Assembly (NCBI RefSeq): GCF_025532145.1
Contig: NZ_ARXS01000016.1
Coordinates: 44,254-108,253, forward strand
Length of the DNA: 64,000 nt
Direction: 5' to 3'
Source of the DNA: Alloalcanivorax balearicus MACL04
GTDB taxonomy: Bacteria > Pseudomonadota > Gammaproteobacteria > Pseudomonadales > Alcanivoracaceae
Shown here piece after piece: positions 51,261-60,502 of the stretch. Positions within the stretch are counted from its first letter, which is position 1. Each line of letters opens with the position of its first letter. The notes under the pieces are model-generated. The model was not told the DNA's origin. It made no database searches and was given only the letters and a program-made list of their open reading frames with translations. The position numbers and the translations under genes were made by a program.

Positions 51261-53033
51261 TCAGAACGGCCAGACCAGCGGGATCAGCGTGATGGATACC
51301 GCCCCCGCCAGCAGGCTCATGGGCACGCCGATGCGCAGGTAGTCGGTGAAGCGGTAACCGCCCGGCCCCATGACCATGAGATTGGTCTGATAACCCAGCG
51401 GCGTCATGAAGCTGGCCGAGGCGGCGAACATGACCGCGACGATGAAGGGCGTCGGGCTCACGCCCAACTGCTCCGCCACTCCCAACGCCAGCGGAAACAC
51501 CAGCACCGCGGCGGCGTTATTGGTGATCAGCTCGGTGAACAGCGCCGTGATCACATAGATCAGCACCAGCGCCATCCACGGCGAGGTGATGTGGGCACGG
51601 AACAGGCTGTCCACGATCCAGCCCGCCGCCCCGCTCTCTTCCAGCGCCGTCCCCAAAGCAAAGGACGCGCCGATCACCACCAGCACCGGCAGGTTCACGC
51701 TCACATTCATACGGGCGCGGTTGACGGTGACACAGCGGGTCACCAGCAGCAGCCCGGCGGCCAGGAACGCCGCTTCCAGTACCGAGAACCAGCCCAGCAC
51801 GTTCATCAGGATCATCAGCCCGAGGATGCCGGTGGCCAGCGGCGCCTTGCGGAAATCCGGCGGGGTGGAATCCCGCAGCGGGCTCACCAGCATGAAGTCG
51901 CGGCGGTAGCGGTACTGTTCGATAAAGCTCTCGCCGGTGTCCAGCAGCAGCGTATCCCCCACCTTGAGCACCATTTCCCCCACCTTGCCGGGCAGGCGCA
52001 GACCATGGCGGCTGATGCTGAGAATGGCGGCTTGGTAACGGGTGCGGAAAGCCGCTTCCTTGACGGTCTGGTTGACGCCGGGGAATTCCGGCCCGATTAC
52101 TACCTCCACCAGACAGCGCTGATGGGTGTTGAGGTTCAGTTTGTGCACGGCGCCGTGGGCCGGCACCAGGCCATTGATCCGTTGTAACTCCCGGGCGGTC
52201 TCCGGGGCACCGATAAAGGCCAACTGATCGCCGGTCTGCAGCTGCATGTCCGGGCCCACCGCGGTATAGAGATGGCCATCGCGCTGGATCTCGGTGAGAT
52301 AACCGTGAGTGAGATTGCGCAGGCCGGCTTCCTGGATGGTCTTGTTATGCAGCGGGCTGCCCTCGGGGATGCGCATTTCCACATGGTATTCGCGGGCGTG
52401 CTCCAGCTGCTCCACCAGCCCTTCCCGGCTGGGCAACAGACGCCGCCCGAACAACAGTAGAAACACGGATCCGATTACCAGCAGCGGCAAGCCCACCCAG
52501 GTGAGGTCGAAAATGTGGAACCCGGGCAGTCCTTTTTGCTGCACCAGGCCGTCCACCACCAGGTTGGTGCTGGTGCCGATCAGGGTGCAGGTGCCACCAA
52601 GGATGGCGGCGTAGCTGAGCGGCATCAGCAGTTTGGAGGCGGACAAACGCAGACGCTGGGCCCATTCCTGCACCGCCGGGATCATCATCGCCACCACGGT
52701 GGTGTTGTTGAGGAAGGCGCTGAGCAAGGCAGTGGGAGCAATCAGACGGAGTTGGCTGCCAAAGGCGGTTTTGGGCTGGCCGAGCAGCTTGTGGGCCACC
52801 CAATAGATGGCGCCGGTATCCCGCAGCGCGGCGGCCACGATGTACAGCACGCCGACGGTCATCAACCCCTGGTTGGCGAACCCGGCCAGGGCCTGTTGCG
52901 GGGTGATGATGCCGGAGACCAGGACAATCACCATGGCCCCCATCATGGTCACTTCCGCCGGTACCCGGTTACTGGCCAGGGCGACCAGCACGCCCAGAAC
53001 AATCAGCAGTGTGAACAGGATTTCCGGAGTCAT
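51261..53033 (-). CDS. SLC13/DASS-family permease with RCK-C (TrkA-C) domains, probable sulfate transporter
   Basis: A 590-residue protein: an N-terminal membrane half of about five to six spans, two cytosolic TrkA-C domains (about 205-375: GSPLHNKTIQEAGLR, GDQLAFIGAPETA, GDTLLLDTGESF), then a C-terminal membrane half. This architecture is that of SLC13-like anion/Na+ symporters, including bacterial sulfate permeases. Convergent neighbour cysC suggests sulfate as substrate; di- or tricarboxylates are alternatives. NNTTVVAMMIPAV and SNPFIVAVMFAASASF-like turns carry the SNT-type motifs. Confidence 0.88.
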   Translation of the reverse strand: MTPEILFTLLIVLGVLVALASNRVPAEVTMMGAMVIVLVSGIITPQQALAGFANQGLMTVGVLYIVAAALRDTGAIYWVAHKLLGQPKTAFGSQLRLIAPTALLSAFLNNTTVVAMMIPAVQEWAQRLRLSASKLLMPLSYAAILGGTCTLIGTSTNLVVDGLVQQKGLPGFHIFDLTWVGLPLLVIGSVFLLLFGRRLLPSREGLVEQLEHAREYHVEMRIPEGSPLHNKTIQEAGLRNLTHGYLTEIQRDGHLYTAVGPDMQLQTGDQLAFIGAPETARELQRINGLVPAHGAVHKLNLNTHQRCLVEVVIGPEFPGVNQTVKEAAFRTRYQAAILSISRHGLRLPGKVGEMVLKVGDTLLLDTGESFIEQYRYRRDFMLVSPLRDSTPPDFRKAPLATGILGLMILMNVLGWFSVLEAAFLAAGLLLVTRCVTVNRARMNVSVNLPVLVVIGASFALGTALEESGAAGWIVDSLFRAHITSPWMALVLIYVITALFTELITNNAAAVLVFPLALGVAEQLGVSPTPFIVAVMFAASASFMTPLGYQTNLMVMGPGGYRFTDYLRIGVPMSLLAGAVSITLIPLVWPF

Positions 53034-53159
53034 AGGTCAGAGAGCGCCCGTGGTCAGGTAGCGGATTACCTTAAAGCCATCCATGGTACTGGCTCGCATA
53101 TTCCATTCAATGATTGATTGGCTATGGGGATATAGCGTTTGGGTTTATGTGTGGATTTA

Positions 53160-53236
53160 CTGTGGGAGCTAGCTTGCTAGCGAATTGCTCTTACGTATGA
53201 ATAAAAACATTCGCTAGCAAGCTAGCTCCCACAGAG
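53160..53236. repeat. REP doublet downstream of wzc
   Basis: Perfect inverted arms TGTGGGAGCTAGCTTGCTAG and inverse around about 27 bases. It may act as the end of the wzi-wza-wzb-wzc transcript. Confidence 0.88.
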
Positions 53237-53242
53237 AGAAGC

Positions 53243-55453
53243 TCAGCTCTTATCGCTACTGTACTTGTAGTAGCTGTAATAACCGTATTCGTTGGAGGCG
53301 CGGCGTTCGATGCAGTTGAGGATGGCGCCTTTGATGGTGACCTTGTTCTGTTCGAAGCGGTTGATGGTGACGTCAATTTCCTTCACCGAGTTTTGGCCGT
53401 AGCGGGCCACGATCAGGCTGGTGCCGGCCAGTTGGCCGACAATGGCGGCGTCGGTCACCGCCAGGATCGGCGGCGTGTCCACCAGCACCAGATCGAATTG
53501 CTCGGAGAGTTTGTCCATCAGCTCGCCGAAGCGCTTGTGCATCAGCAGCTCCGCCGGGTTCGGTGGAATCTGGCCACGGGAAATGAAGGACAGGTTTTCT
53601 TCCTTGGTTTGCACCAGCACCTGATCCAGATCCGCCTGGCCGGACAGGAACGACGACAGCCCGGTCTGGCCATCGTTTTCAAAGTAGCGGTGCAGGTGGC
53701 CCTTGCGCATATCCGCGTCCACCACCACCACACGCTGTCCTACCTGGGCCAGCACCGCCGCCAGGTTGGCGGTGACGAAGGATTTACCCACCCCCGGGCT
53801 GGGGCCGGAGATCATCAGTACTTTATTGTCCGCTTCCATCATGGCGAAATGCAGGCTGGTGCGCAGGCTGCGCAGCGCCTCGATGGCCAAGTCGCCCGGA
53901 TCTTTTTCCGCCAGCAGGGAAATAGGCTCGTGCTTACCGCGTTTGCGACGGCGCAATGCCGCCATCACCCGGTCCAGTTTTTGCTGGCTTTCGGACAGCG
54001 GCACCGCCGCATAAACCGAAATGCCCTGCTCTTCCAACTGATCCGGAGTTTCCACGCCGCGATTGAAAGCGGCACGCACCAGCACATGGCCCACTGACAT
54101 CATCAACCCCAATAGCCCGGCCAGTGCAGCGATCAGGCCTTTTTGCGGTTTCACCGGCTCCGGTTGCACCAGTGCACTATCAATAACACGCACGTTACCC
54201 ACGGTGCTGGCACGCATGATGCGCAGTTCCTGCACCTTGTTCAGCAAGGCAACGTAAATCTCCTGGTTCACCTCCACGTCACGCATCAGCCGCAGGATTT
54301 CCTGCTGGGTTTCCGGCAATTCATTGATCTGCTTGTTGATCTCCGCTTTCTCGCCTTCCAAGGAACGGCGCTGTTGCAGCAGGGTGCGATAAGCCGGGTG
54401 CTCACGGGTAAAACGGGCGGAGACTTCGCTTTCCTTGATTTTCAATTCATTGAGCTTGGCTTCGATGGAAACCAGCCGTTCCAATACCGATTGGGTTTCC
54501 AGGCTCAGGTCCACGGACTCGCTCTTGAGCCGGTAGGCGTTAAGTTTTTCTTCCGCATTGGTTAGCGTGCTTTTGATTTCCGGCAGTTGCTGATCCAGGA
54601 ACTCCAGGCTCTTTTCCGCTTCCTCGGCGGTACGCTGAATGTTCTGCAGTACATAGTTATCGGCGATGGCGTTGAGCACGGCACGGATACGTCCCTGATT
54701 TGGGCCGGTATAACTCATATTGATGATGCCGGTCTGTTTGCCCACCTCGCTGACAGCAAGGTTGGCGCGAATACCATTGACCACGGTCAGTATCGAATAC
54801 TTGGTCAGGATGAGATCTTCTCCACCGGGCTGCCATTCACCTAACTCCAGATGGATGCCGCCATCTTCGCTGCGCAGAGGTTGATCCGCCGGGCCTTTGG
54901 CCACCAGTTCCCCGTCGTAATAGAGCGCCGGCTGGCCGTCCTCGGATTGCAAGGTAAAGGGCTCATCCAGCAAACCGTCCGGCACATTGAAATGATTCAC
55001 GGTGACGTAAGTTTCGCTATCCCGGAAACCGGCGAACAGCGGCACCGGAGCGCCTTCCGGGGTCGGCTCCGGAGCCCTGAAACCACCGATCAGTGGCAGC
55101 CGGTCTGGCGCCAGGCCGATGTCCATGTGCAACTGATCCACTACCTGGCCAAGCACCATGCGGGAACGGATCAACTGGATCTCGGCCTCGGCAGAAGATT
55201 CCTGGCTCAACAGCTCGTTCAAATCGCCGATGCCCGCCATGCTGCCGGTTTTCGGTTCCACCTGTAGCAAACCATCCGCTTTGTAAATGGGGGTGGCGAC
55301 AAAGCCGTAGGCCAGCCCCAGCAACAGCGCCAGCACCGTGGTGCCGATAACCAGCCAGCGGGCGTCCATCAGCAGCCCCCACAGGCGGCGCAGGTCGATT
55401 TCGTCGTTGATCACGTTGAGGCGGCCGGAGTTGTCGGTTTGCGGGCTGCTCAT
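53243..55453 (-). CDS. wzc: tyrosine-protein kinase / chain-length co-polymerase (Wzc)
   Basis: A protein of about 736 residues. Two membrane spans (about 32-52 and 425-445) bracket a periplasmic coiled-coil Wzz domain. The cytoplasmic BY-kinase domain has Walker A GPSPGVGKSFVTANL, Walker A' VVVVDADMRKG, and Walker B VLVDTPP. It ends in a tyrosine cluster (YGYYSYYKY) that is autophosphorylated. It controls length and export with Wza. The ATG at 55453 is chosen as the longer frame upstream overlaps wzb and is not conserved in character. Wzb would dephosphorylate the tail. Confidence 0.95.
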   Translation of the reverse strand: MSSPQTDNSGRLNVINDEIDLRRLWGLLMDARWLVIGTTVLALLLGLAYGFVATPIYKADGLLQVEPKTGSMAGIGDLNELLSQESSAEAEIQLIRSRMVLGQVVDQLHMDIGLAPDRLPLIGGFRAPEPTPEGAPVPLFAGFRDSETYVTVNHFNVPDGLLDEPFTLQSEDGQPALYYDGELVAKGPADQPLRSEDGGIHLELGEWQPGGEDLILTKYSILTVVNGIRANLAVSEVGKQTGIINMSYTGPNQGRIRAVLNAIADNYVLQNIQRTAEEAEKSLEFLDQQLPEIKSTLTNAEEKLNAYRLKSESVDLSLETQSVLERLVSIEAKLNELKIKESEVSARFTREHPAYRTLLQQRRSLEGEKAEINKQINELPETQQEILRLMRDVEVNQEIYVALLNKVQELRIMRASTVGNVRVIDSALVQPEPVKPQKGLIAALAGLLGLMMSVGHVLVRAAFNRGVETPDQLEEQGISVYAAVPLSESQQKLDRVMAALRRRKRGKHEPISLLAEKDPGDLAIEALRSLRTSLHFAMMEADNKVLMISGPSPGVGKSFVTANLAAVLAQVGQRVVVVDADMRKGHLHRYFENDGQTGLSSFLSGQADLDQVLVQTKEENLSFISRGQIPPNPAELLMHKRFGELMDKLSEQFDLVLVDTPPILAVTDAAIVGQLAGTSLIVARYGQNSVKEIDVTINRFEQNKVTIKGAILNCIERRASNEYGYYSYYKYSSDKS

Positions 55454-55475
55454 AGGGAGAGATCGTTCCTTTTGA

Positions 55476-55904
55476 TCAAAGTTTGCCGGCCCAGGCCTCG
55501 GTGGCCTGCCGCAGCATGGGGTAGATGCGTTCGAACACTTCCCGCCCACGGCGGAAAGGGTCGGGAATATCGTGGCCGCCATTCCAGTGGCTCAACAGGA
55601 AGGTCTTGCCACTGGCTTCGGGAAACTCACTGATAATGCGGTCTCGTTGGCGGGTTTCCATCACCAGGATCAGGTCGGCATCGCGACACAGGGCGGAGGT
55701 GAGCTTGCGGCCGCTATGGTCGCCACAATCGAGGCCGTTGGCCCGGGCCACGTCCCGGGCCATCTGGTCCATATCGTGCCCTTCGAGGCCCACCAGACCA
55801 GCGGAACTCACCGCCTTCTCCGGCTTTAGCTCACGCAGTAGCGCCGCCACCGTAGGGCTTCGACAGATATTGCCATCGCACACCACAAGGATATGGTCAA
55901 ACAT
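55476..55904 (-). CDS. wzb: low-molecular-weight protein-tyrosine phosphatase (Wzb)
   Basis: A 142-residue phosphatase with the catalytic CX5R loop VCDGNICRSP at residues 8-17 and the general acid in DIPDPF near 115. It dephosphorylates the Wzc tyrosine tail. Its ATG overlaps the wza stop (TGATG), giving wza-wzb-wzc order and translational coupling. The length is normal. Confidence 0.95.
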   Translation of the reverse strand: MFDHILVVCDGNICRSPTVAALLRELKPEKAVSSAGLVGLEGHDMDQMARDVARANGLDCGDHSGRKLTSALCRDADLILVMETRQRDRIISEFPEASGKTFLLSHWNGGHDIPDPFRRGREVFERIYPMLRQATEAWAGKL

Positions 55905-57043
55905 CAGTTGTCATTGTCCCACAACCGATCCTGTGACAAAGCACCATAGTAAATGACTTGAGCTGTCGGCAGGATATTCCGGATCACGCGATTCCAGCGA
56001 GCCACCGGCGCCGCAGTGATATAGACGATATCACGGGATTGCAGATGAAATGCGTCCGCCATCACCAGCGCGGTGGCGTCCTTGGCATTCAATTGGTAGA
56101 CATCGATCAGGTGTTCGGAGCCCGGTTGCGCCCGGCGCACCACGAACACGCCAGAAGCATCCGCGGTATCTTGATTGAAGCCTCCCACCGTGGACAGTGC
56201 TTCCGCCAGTGTCAGTCCGTTACGGGTCATCGGCACCGGCTGAGCTTCCTTCACTTCACCCAACACAAAGACTTTGTTGTCTTCATTGCGGGCCACATGC
56301 ACCACGTCGCCGGGGCGCATCAGCACGTTATGGGCCGGATTGCCTTGCTGATAAACCGCTCTCAGGCTCAAACGATAGTCCGTGCCATCACGGCTCAGAT
56401 CCACATCGGTCCAGTCCGCGTTTTCGCCCAGGCCGCCGGCGGCGTTCACCGCGTCCAGCAAACGCATGGGCACGTTGGTGATGGGGTAGGCCCCCGGCTG
56501 TTTGACCTCACCGGTGACGTAAACCTTCTGGCTGCGGAACGCCGCCACGGTAACGTCTACTTGCGGGTCTTCGATGTACTGAGAAATACGGCTCGCGATC
56601 AAATCACGGATCTCGGTGACCTTCAGACCATTGACGTCGATTTTCCCCACATAGGGGTAAAAGATGGTGCCGTCGTTGTGCACCCAGTTACCGGACTCAG
56701 AGGGGCTGCGCATGGAGCCGGCGGGAATGGTCAGTTCCGGATGGTCCCAAACGGTGATTTGCAGTACGTCACCGGGGCCCACCCGGTAATCGTAATCTTC
56801 CGGTTCGTCCAGCAACGCTTCGGGGGGCATCAAGGGCCCTTCCTGCTCGGTCTGCCGCAGAATGGCGGTGCTGATCTCGTGTATTTCCACCACATCGGGC
56901 AGCGCCTCGGCTTCCACGCCGTCGTCTTCGCTGAACCAGCCCGGCGCGTTGGAGATGTGCGCGCCCGGAGCGAAGGCACAACCGCCCAACGCACCCAACA
57001 GGGCGGCGATCAGCAGGGACTTGGTAGTTGTCGTCATAGTCAC
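55904..57043 (-). CDS. wza: outer-membrane polysaccharide export lipoprotein (Wza)
   Basis: A 379-residue protein. The signal peptide ends in LGGC, a lipobox. The poly-export domain starts about 83 (YRVGPGDVLQITVWDHPEL), followed by SLBB domains (KVYVTGEVKQPGAYPI and KVFVLGEVKEAQPVPM). It forms the octameric outer-membrane channel with Wzc. A GTG at 57043 has AGGA at seven bases; an ATG two codons later (57037) is the alternative. Confidence 0.95.
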   Translation of the reverse strand: MTMTTTTKSLLIAALLGALGGCAFAPGAHISNAPGWFSEDDGVEAEALPDVVEIHEISTAILRQTEQEGPLMPPEALLDEPEDYDYRVGPGDVLQITVWDHPELTIPAGSMRSPSESGNWVHNDGTIFYPYVGKIDVNGLKVTEIRDLIASRISQYIEDPQVDVTVAAFRSQKVYVTGEVKQPGAYPITNVPMRLLDAVNAAGGLGENADWTDVDLSRDGTDYRLSLRAVYQQGNPAHNVLMRPGDVVHVARNEDNKVFVLGEVKEAQPVPMTRNGLTLAEALSTVGGFNQDTADASGVFVVRRAQPGSEHLIDVYQLNAKDATALVMADAFHLQSRDIVYITAAPVARWNRVIRNILPTAQVIYYGALSQDRLWDNDN

Positions 57044-57055
57044 CGGAAAATCCTG

Positions 57056-58555
57056 TTACCAGTCAAAGGTACGGCGCCATTGCGCCATGGCGGTCAAACG
57101 TTCGCTCTCGCCAGCGAAGGTTTCCACCGGATCGTCGGTGGCGGCCAACGCCCAGGTGAGCCGGCCACCGAGAAAATCGTGTTCCAGACGCAGCTCACCG
57201 AGGATCACATCCTGCTCATCCACGGCCTGGAGGATTTCGGCGCCGTCCGGGTGCACCTGCGCCCGTTTGCCGCCGTCCACATTGAGGGTGGCGCTGCTGA
57301 GGGCCGCGGTGAATACCACACCGCTGCGGAAAAACTGCTGTACCCCCAGGGTCGCCACCTTGGCGTCGCTTTCCCAGGTGCTGGCCAGGTTGCGTCCATA
57401 ATATCGGAAGCCGCTGGTATATCTTGAATGTTCGTACATCACGCCTTCACGGGCGTTGCCGAACAGATCGCCGGCAACGGTGTTGGCGCCCTCGATAAAG
57501 AAACGCTGACTGCCCTTGCCCATATGGGTGAGGAAGTCGAAGCCGAACTGGGTGGCGTACTTGGACGGCATATAGCCGGCCTCGTCCTCACCCATGGCCT
57601 GGCCATAGAAACTGGTGGGCACACCGAACAACGGGAAGTTTGCACGGAAATCAAAACCGGCAACCTGGTTACTGGGGTCCTCGCCTTCGTCGAAGCCGGA
57701 GGTCTGGCCGTTGTCCTTGCCGATGATGGCGTCGCCCAGAGAACTCCAACTCTCGGAGAAGCCATCCCCACCCCATTGGAACAGCCGGGTAAAGCCGATT
57801 TGCAGGAAAGAGGCCGGGCGTAGTGTCAAGCGGCCACCTAACAGCTTGGTATCGGGAACGGTGCGATCCTGCTCCAGTTGCCCGCCGAACATCTGCAGAT
57901 CCCAGGGGCCGATCCAGTTGAGCCAGCGGGACTGGGGTGCATAGGGGGTTTGGCGGCTGACCCAGAAACCGGCCACGGGCCGGGCATTGGACGACCAGGC
58001 CAGGGAACTGTGCCAGCCCGGACCCCACCAGCGGTCGATGGCGCCGACGCCCAGTTGCCAGTTGCCGAAACGGCCGGCCACGTAGCTGCCGTCGGCGCGC
58101 ACTTCGCGCTCATCACGGTCGTTGTCGATGTATTGGGCTTCGATGTTGGCGGCCCAGCGCCGGCCGGTGTAGCTGACGGCCATGCGGGCATCGGCTTCGC
58201 CCATGGGTTGGGAGCCGAAATGGGAGAACAGCGGTTCCTGGTTGGCGCCGCCCAGTGTGAGGGTGGCGGTGCGGGTCTGGCCCTTGGCCTGATCCATGGC
58301 CGCGCGCAGGTAGGCGGCGTGATCGGAACTGCGGCATTCTTCCGGCATGCCGGACATGCCCACGGCAATCGCCGACCAGTTCAGCGGCCAGGTCAGGGTC
58401 AGCCCCTTGAAGCAGCCCATGGCGGACAGCGCTTCCACGTGGTGCCTGGCGCGCAGGTCACCGGTTTCCACCCAGGGCGCGGCTTGCACCCCGGACACCC
58501 ATCCGACCAGCGCGACGGCGGCGCTGCCTTTTAACCACTTAGCCCAATCAACCAC
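57056..58555 (-). CDS. wzi: capsule assembly protein, Wzi family
   Basis: A protein of about 499 residues with a signal peptide (hydrophobic stretch ending GVQA before APW) and an outer-membrane barrel rich in alternating aromatic residues and Trp/Gly. Segments WWGPGWHSSLAWSSNARPV and RWLNWIGPWDLQMF are typical of the Wzi/Capsule_synth domain. Wzi anchors capsule at the cell surface. I prefer a GTG at 58555 with AAGGA upstream; a longer frame starts GTG at 58585. It leads the wzi-wza-wzb-wzc operon. Confidence 0.92.
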   Translation of the reverse strand: MVDWAKWLKGSAAVALVGWVSGVQAAPWVETGDLRARHHVEALSAMGCFKGLTLTWPLNWSAIAVGMSGMPEECRSSDHAAYLRAAMDQAKGQTRTATLTLGGANQEPLFSHFGSQPMGEADARMAVSYTGRRWAANIEAQYIDNDRDEREVRADGSYVAGRFGNWQLGVGAIDRWWGPGWHSSLAWSSNARPVAGFWVSRQTPYAPQSRWLNWIGPWDLQMFGGQLEQDRTVPDTKLLGGRLTLRPASFLQIGFTRLFQWGGDGFSESWSSLGDAIIGKDNGQTSGFDEGEDPSNQVAGFDFRANFPLFGVPTSFYGQAMGEDEAGYMPSKYATQFGFDFLTHMGKGSQRFFIEGANTVAGDLFGNAREGVMYEHSRYTSGFRYYGRNLASTWESDAKVATLGVQQFFRSGVVFTAALSSATLNVDGGKRAQVHPDGAEILQAVDEQDVILGELRLEHDFLGGRLTWALAATDDPVETFAGESERLTAMAQWRRTFDW

Positions 58556-58935
58556 TGGGGATCCTTTTCCAACCCGTTTTGACACTCCTTCCGGAGCGGG
58601 ATTATGACCCGGCCGTTACGTCGTGAATACGGCGGCAGGCGGCATTTTACATCGACTTTACCACCGGATGGCTACTCCAAAGGCGATTCCCCGATCCGGC
58701 CCGGCCCGAGGCCCTGATCATTTCGCCATCGCGAGCCTCGGCGCGCTGTGTTCTGTTCGACAGAAATCACGGTTGGTAAGGTGCCCTGCTCCCCGGACCA
58801 CGGAGCAACAGGGTCAGGACTCACTGTTACCGGTTTATGACCACCCCCGGGGCCCGGCAAGCCAGGACGGTACCGGCGAGCGGGCCGCAGCGCACGGGGC
58901 CGGGGCGGCCCCGGATCCGGAATTGTTACAGAGCA
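58556..58935. promoter_or_regulatory. upstream region of wzi
   Basis: About 380 bases without a gene, holding the promoter of the wzi-wza-wzb-wzc operon. The part 58850-58915 is very GC-rich with short inverted repeats (GGGGC/GCCCC). No ops element is present here, so this operon seems not to be RfaH-dependent. Confidence 0.45.
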
Positions 58936-59343
58936 TTAAGCGGACTGTTGCTTCATGGCGACCAGGCGGGCTTCTTCCAGGGCGGCGGTGCGGTGACGGG
59001 TGGCTTCCCGGTATTCCGGGTCCGCCAGCATATCGGCGAAGGCCTGGATCGAGGGGTAGCGTACCAGCAGCACCTCATCCCAGTGCTCATCCGGCGGCGC
59101 GATCACCCCGGCCAGGGCGTCCCCGGACCAGATCAGTTTGCCGCCCACGCCTTCGACTTTGCGGAACGCCACTTCGGAATAGCGGCGGTAGGCTTCGCGG
59201 CCATCGTAGTCGGCGTCACCGGTTTTCCGGTAGTGGGCCACGGCGCGAAAACGCAGCAGATTGAGCATGACGATGGGGGTATCGGCGGGAATGCCGGCGA
59301 GGATCTCCGGCAGGCGGTCTTTGTCCGGATCGACAATGGACAT
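58936..59343 (-). CDS. DUF1330 family protein
   Basis: A 135-residue cytoplasmic protein with a dimeric alpha-beta barrel-type DUF1330 domain: TPIVMLNLLRFR, GREAYRRYSEVA, WDEVLLVRYPSIQAFADMLADPEYREATRHR in pieces. The family's function is unknown; the fold resembles EthD and monooxygenase-like small barrels. An AAAAGGAGAG site precedes the ATG. The flanking DNA carries many REPs, so it is probably transcribed on its own. Confidence 0.85.
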   Translation of the reverse strand: MSIVDPDKDRLPEILAGIPADTPIVMLNLLRFRAVAHYRKTGDADYDGREAYRRYSEVAFRKVEGVGGKLIWSGDALAGVIAPPDEHWDEVLLVRYPSIQAFADMLADPEYREATRHRTAALEEARLVAMKQQSA

Positions 59344-59449
59344 GAGTCTCTCCTTTTATTATCGGAATGGGGCTTTCGAGAGTGCCTGGAGTGGGATGGT
59401 TAGCCCATGGTGAAAGGCGTCACGTGTTTGGCTTGGGGCTTCCCTGACT

Positions 59450-59692
59450 CTGTAGGAGCCAGCCTGCTGGCGAATCCCGGTCTGTGGGAGCCAGCCTGCT
59501 GGCGAATTCCGCCCCTGGCGTGGCCCATTCGCTTGCAAGCAAGCTTCCCACAGCGGCTTCGTAGCACGGTCTGTAGGAGCTAGCCTGCTGGCGAATTCCA
59601 GCCTCCGACGTTGCTCCATTCGCTTGCAGGCAAGCTCCCACAGCGGCTTCGTGGCATGGTCTGTGGGAGCTAGCCTGCTGGCGAAGATTCTA
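59450..59692. repeat. REP cluster (about six units)
   Basis: Alternating direct and inverse REP halves at about 59452-59475, 59482-59505, 59526-59553, 59572-59595, 59617-59643 and 59661-59685, one of the densest clusters in the window, between the DUF1330 and yigZ genes. Confidence 0.9.
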
Positions 59693-59697
59693 TCTCC

Positions 59698-60309
59698 CTA
59701 CAACTTCTCGATGGCAAACCCATGCGCCGCGCAGAACGCCCGCAGATCCGCCAGGGCCAGGTCCGGCAGGCTGAGGCGGGCGGTCACGCCCTCGCCGTAC
59801 AGGATCTCCATCAGCTCGGCTTCATGCTGGCCGCACCAGTGGCGCAAGGGTTGCTCGCCGGCGAAGTCCAGGCTCACGGTGACCTCGCTGGTGGGCTCCT
59901 GCTCGATCACTTCCATGGCCGCCAGCACCGCTTCCGCCGCGGCGGAATAGGCCCGCACCAGGCCGCCGGCGCCCAGCTTGACGCCACCGAAGTAGCGGAT
60001 CACCACCACCATGGCGTCGCCCACGCCTTTGTGCTGCAGCACGTTGAGAATTGGCCGTCCGGCGGTGCCGGAGGGCTCGCCGTCGTCGTTGGCGGCGCCC
60101 TGGGCGGAGGACGGCGGCCCGATCAGCCAGGCATAGCAGTGATGGGTGGCGTCCGGGTAACGCTCACGGGCTTCCGCCAGCACCGCCTGTGCCGCCGCCC
60201 GGTTGGTGACCGGTCGCAGCCAGGCGATGAAGCGGCTTTTGTTGATTTCAATCTCCCGATCCACCGCCGCGGCGGGGACCGGATAAGGAGGGGGGGCCGG
60301 TTCCGTCAT
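59698..60309 (-). CDS. yigZ: YigZ/IMPACT family protein
   Basis: A protein of about 203 residues. The N-terminal UPF0029 domain has EINKSRFIAWL, THHCYAWLIG, DGEPSGTAGRPIL and VVVIRYFGGVKLG. A C-terminal DUF1949 domain follows. It probably binds nucleic acid or ribosomes and is widespread; no precise function is established. The ATG at 60309 is chosen because the longer frame upstream runs through a REP. It stands alone. Confidence 0.92.
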   Translation of the reverse strand: MTEPAPPPYPVPAAAVDREIEINKSRFIAWLRPVTNRAAAQAVLAEARERYPDATHHCYAWLIGPPSSAQGAANDDGEPSGTAGRPILNVLQHKGVGDAMVVVIRYFGGVKLGAGGLVRAYSAAAEAVLAAMEVIEQEPTSEVTVSLDFAGEQPLRHWCGQHEAELMEILYGEGVTARLSLPDLALADLRAFCAAHGFAIEKL

Positions 60310-60384
60310 GGCGGCATTGTACGGGGTCCCGGCCTTTGTGTCCGGCCTCTTCCCTGTTACCCCAGGGTTGTGAACAGCCTGCTT

Positions 60385-60466
60385 CGCCTGTTCGCTGCCA
60401 AGGCAGCTTCCCACAGCGGCTCCGTAGCCTCCGCTGTGGGAAGCTGCCTTGGCAGCGAATTCATGT
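60385..60466. repeat. REP doublet
   Basis: Inverted REP-like arms (GGCAGCTTCCCACAGCGG and CCGCTGTGGGAAGCTGCC) between yigZ and the quinone oxidoreductase gene. Confidence 0.85.
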
Positions 60467-60502
60467 CGCCATACAATCGGGCGAACGCAGCGGCGCCAGG
60501 CC

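Noticed and set aside
55958..57427. 489-codon open frame antisense to wza and wzi
   Set aside because: It crosses two well-supported genes; composition is that of a reverse-strand shadow.
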